Shown: piece after piece, positions 42,881-64,000 of the stretch
Position numbering within the stretch: the stretch's first letter is position 1
Layout of the letters: each line of letters begins with the position of its first letter
Assembly (NCBI GenBank): GCA_033675265.1
Contig: JAUJYZ010000781.1
Span: 186,001-250,000, forward strand
Length of the DNA: 64,000 bases
Direction: 5' to 3'
From: Actinostola sp. cb2023
Taxonomy: Eukaryota; Cnidaria; Anthozoa; Actiniaria; Actinostolidae
The notes under the pieces: model-generated
What the model was told of the DNA's origin: nothing
Database searches by the model: none
What the model saw: only the letters and a program-made list of their open reading frames with translations
Translations under genes and position numbers: made by a program

Positions 42881-44494
42881 AATCGGGCAATTTTGGTTCG
42901 ATTCGGCGAAATATCAGGGCGAGTTAGGTCGAGCCATGGTTCGTATTTTGGCGAGACGTAGTCGAGCCAAAATACCCCATGGCGAACAATTTCATACACC
43001 ATGGCCGCGAGCATGCGCAATGCTCACTCATATTCAACTACGGGTCACTTCAAAATTACAGAGAAAACAGTGCATTTTCATTCAATTTTTGTCGTACCTC
43101 TTATATCATTACGGTTCCTCAATCTCCACAAGTCCCAAATCATTCTTTCATACTTCGTCTCGCCCATGGTTAGTGTTTCTCTCATGTGGAATATGCCTAA
43201 CATTGTTCCCAAGTCCGTTGAAAAATAGGTATAATTAGCTAAGCATCCGCCATACTGTCTTTGTAACTGACCCGAGATGCCGTACAGTTATTGTAGTTCA
43301 GAACATTTTTCAGGAGTTCGAGCTTCTTTCCACAAGTCTGATTCGAAAGTTCAAGTGTCCATTTCAAATAACTCCTTATTAAAACCGCTGAAAATGTCCT
43401 CTTTGGTTGTTCCCAAATCGTTTACAACTTGGTAGTTTTTCGGTGATTATCCCATTGTTGTCCTTTTGGGTTTTTCCGTAGCGATACCTCTTGCTTTTGA
43501 AACACAATTGTGCGTTTGTGAACGATCTATTGGTAAATTGAGTATTACAACCTTGTTACAGAAAGATCAAAGTTTCTGATGAAGTATGTTTTATGGAGAT
43601 CGGCGTTACTATGGCAACGCTGAGAGATAATTCCTCTTTTTACATATTCTCGATTTCTATAGATTCTAGGGGGTTATTTTTGGGAAATGTTCTTGTGATC
43701 TTATAGTGGGCATAATTGTCTCTAGTTCTAGTGAATACAAGCAAATTATGTGAGAGCGTTTGTGAGATATCTTCGATGAAATGTTTTGAGTATATAATTC
43801 AAGCGTAAATAAAGTAATTAAATCAATCACCTGAAATCCAAGTAAATCGGGCGTATCAAAACTCAATTTTAGACTTGAATTGTTGTAATGATATTGAACT
43901 ACTTTTCTGGAAAAGTTGAGAGAAATCGCTTGCAATGATATCGGAAAATGTGAGCTCAAGTCATACACGATGAGGTGTTTACTTTGCTCTTGTTGTCCAC
44001 CATTCGTTCTATTTTTACTAAAAAAGTCATAATTAAAAATACCGTCGGTAAATTTTGTTTAAAATTGACTATGCTCAAATTTAGATTGTAGCTGATATGT
44101 TCTTGTAAAATCAAGCTCATTGAAACATTTTAAGGCCGCCAAATATAAGCTTCAAATCAGAACATTTTTCAACCAGTTTTAGTAGTTGTAAGTTGTTGAT
44201 TCATCATATGCAGCTCTTTTGTTCTAGTTTGGCACCTTCTCTCCACCTTGCGAACGCTCTTCCGAAATATGCTAATCTGCAGTATTATAATAACAATAGA
44301 CAAAAATAAAAGCAATGTAATATCACACAATCGCTCTAATTTTACGATAAAAGGCCAGTGTTTTCTTAGAATAAAAACGTGTCATTTACGCGCCAGCAAT
44401 GTCATCCGCTGACTGTATGAAATTGTTCGCCATGCCATGGCAAGACCTAACGAGTCCTGATATTTCGCGGAATTGAACCAAAATTGACCGATTA
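42881..44494. mobile_element. non-autonomous DNA element, about 1.6 kb
   Basis: The left end AATCGGGCAATTTTGGTTCG and the GCGAAATATCAGG and GCCATGG blocks recur inverted at 44410-44494 over about 110 bp. No domain is seen in the interior frames. Confidence 0.65.
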
Positions 44495-45067
44495 TTTATT
44501 TATCATCCCACTCTTTTCGCCGAAATGAAAGAATTTCACTAAAAACATCGACGATCTTTTCAAAATACAAACTTATTAGCATATTGTCGGCACGCGTCCG
44601 TGAGTTTGAGAAGTGGCGGGAAAAGTTCAATCGTTCGCAGTTTTGTTCAAAACGTTTATTTATCTTTTGAATGAAACATATTTTCCCTTAAAATGACCAG
44701 AAGTAATATAAAAATACAATGGTTTCTTATTTAGAACCACATTTTAACCAACTGTCCGTGATATATGATATCAGGACAGTAGAGTGTCCTGATACCGTAG
44801 AATATCAGGACAGTAGAGTGTCTTGATACGGGAGAATTCTCGATTCTGATTGGTTGAAACAAATATTGGGGATGATAAAACACAATAGTATGTCAGAGAA
44901 TCGCTGAAATTAAGGTATACTAGTAAGTACTATATACACAATGTAGTATGTGTCTCATACAAAAGTTAATATACCGTACATCGTAAAGACAAGAAACTAA
45001 GCAGTATTTCAGAAACGTTATTTCAGATCTCAATGTCAACTGCCTCGCTTATTAGAGGGGGCGCTTA

Positions 45068-45073
45068 TTTATT
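45068..45073 (-). terminator. candidate polyadenylation signal AATAAA for the chromodomain gene
   Basis: AATAAA on the minus strand lies 205 nt beyond the TAA at 45278-45280. It falls inside the transposon-derived G-rich repeat, so the 3' UTR would be partly transposon sequence. Only the hexamer is seen. Confidence 0.3.
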
Positions 45074-45277
45074 AGGGGGGGGGGGGGGGGGGGGGCGCTT
45101 ATTAGAGGGGGCGCTTATTAGAGGGGGGCGCTTATTAGAGGGGGGCGCTTAGTACATAACGGCTCCAAAGGGGGTCGCACAATAGAGGGGAGGCGCTTAT
45201 TTGGGGATGGGGGCGCTTAATAGAAGATTTACGGTAACGAATGGGCGTTGGCGATTGACGTTAGCGTAAGCGATACG

Positions 45278-63103
<17,826 letters not shown>

Positions 63104-64000
63104 TTTGACAGAAGTTTGACACTAATTGAGTCAGCGGTGTTACACGACTTGTCATGCGTGCTGTATGTAAACAACAACATTCGGCTGATGGCTGGTGAAA
63201 TCCTCGCTAAAAGACTCCGAAAGTTTACTGCTTTATCGTGTTAGATCGCCGGTAAGGATTGGTAGATTGATTCATTATTGAATCATAATTGTGTTGTTAG
63301 TTTTGAACGAGAGTTCTTTTATGAATAGACTCGAATGTATTGCATTTTGTGTCGACGAAATGGACACGTATACTCGCTCTCTTGTCTCTTGAACACTGTA
63401 GTCTTCTATTCTATCTCTCGTTTTCTTTTCTTTTCCTCTCGCTTTGCTGTGGTTATTGTTGTTCGGATAAGATGGGTTTTATTTATGCTACAACTACAAG
63501 TATATCAAGGACAAAGGGTATTTATATATCCGCGAAATCAATACATGTAATCGTTTACTGTGCTTTAATACATTCAGTTGAATGTTTTATCAATTTCTCT
63601 TTCAAAAAAAACAATCCTTATTTTAAAATTATCGTCTTTCTGACATTCTATTTTGATTGGAATTATTCCAGAGCGCGCGACTGAGCAAACAAAGCTATAC
63701 ATATGTTTTTAAATACAATAATTAAGCTTACCGTTTTAGATTGTGGCACCTGCAGCGATAACAGTGGCTTGGTTTTGCACCACATGTCAAATGTCATGTA
63801 TCTCATGATTTACATATTCTTGAGATGAAGCTGTGGGAGCTGTATAGAATGCAAATCATGTCCTTTAATGTAGGATACACATGCATGTACTGTGCATTTG
63901 TTTGCTGGAATGTAAGGGGAGTTACAAGTGCAGGTTCACCAGGTACATGTACGTGTATGTACATATGACCTGAAAAAAAAGTCAGGCAAACATTTTGAAC
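63104..64000. other. 5' flank of the MPP8-like gene
   Basis: The 5' UTR and promoter should lie here, upstream on the minus strand. No TATA box is convincing, and no divergent gene can be supported. Confidence 0.4.

Larger units (their letters stand above)
42432..45236. mobile_element. composite element carrying nested fold-backs
   Basis: The ends TTACAGTAAATCTTCTATTA-AG and its complement (CTTAATAGAAGATTTACGGTAA, 45213-45236) enclose G-rich GGGGCGCTTATTAGAGG repeats near both ends (42465-42510 and 45050-45210). Two fold-back elements are nested inside and listed separately. The right end is 42 bp beyond the stop codon of the chromodomain gene. Confidence 0.55.

Overview
This is eukaryotic, AT-rich, repeat-heavy genomic DNA from an invertebrate animal. 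Split genes with GT-AG introns, long microsatellites, many fold-back (MITE-like) elements and a Ty3/gypsy retroelement show this directly. Three copies of a G-rich family built on GGGTATG-type units and an intronless class C receptor gene suggest an anthozoan cnidarian (coral or sea anemone). The phylum is an inference, not something the sequence proves.

Region 1 (1-31,200) is accessory DNA. It holds Helitron-like repeats (1-582, 13,850-14,996, 25,905-26,462, 29,830-30,425) and a gag-pol Ty3/gypsy element with a canonical -1 frameshift heptamer (3,882-9,523) lying between long inverted repeats. A second, much larger inverted repeat spans 15,018-19,900. A satellite array of about 86 bp units (20,680-24,135) is split by a 1.93-kb Mutator-like element with a 9-bp target-site duplication, and that element carries a broken OTU cysteine-protease fragment. 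A 670-bp hairpin (28,214-28,886) and a 480-bp (TTTA)n tract complete the region.

Region 2 (31,324-34,176, minus strand) is one intact intronless gene for a 950-residue metabotropic-glutamate-receptor-like class C GPCR.

Region 3 (34,177-45,236) has no gene I can support. It contains a series of non-autonomous DNA elements, several with TA target duplications typical of Tc1/mariner MITEs.

Region 4 (45,278-63,103, minus strand) is the main result: an 11-exon gene that I assembled by hand with consistent splice phases. It encodes a protein of about 2,041 residues with an N-terminal chromodomain split by intron 1, a 1,632-residue repetitive acidic linker in one 4.9-kb exon, ankyrin repeats and a conserved C-terminal domain. 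This is the architecture of MPHOSPH8 (MPP8), the H3K9me3 reader of the vertebrate HUSH silencing complex, enlarged more than twofold in the linker. Its introns are full of repeats, including a CGGBP1-like coding fragment, and its 3' end abuts a transposon. The putative transposon silencer therefore sits in the kind of DNA that HUSH-type systems control. That functional link is an inference.
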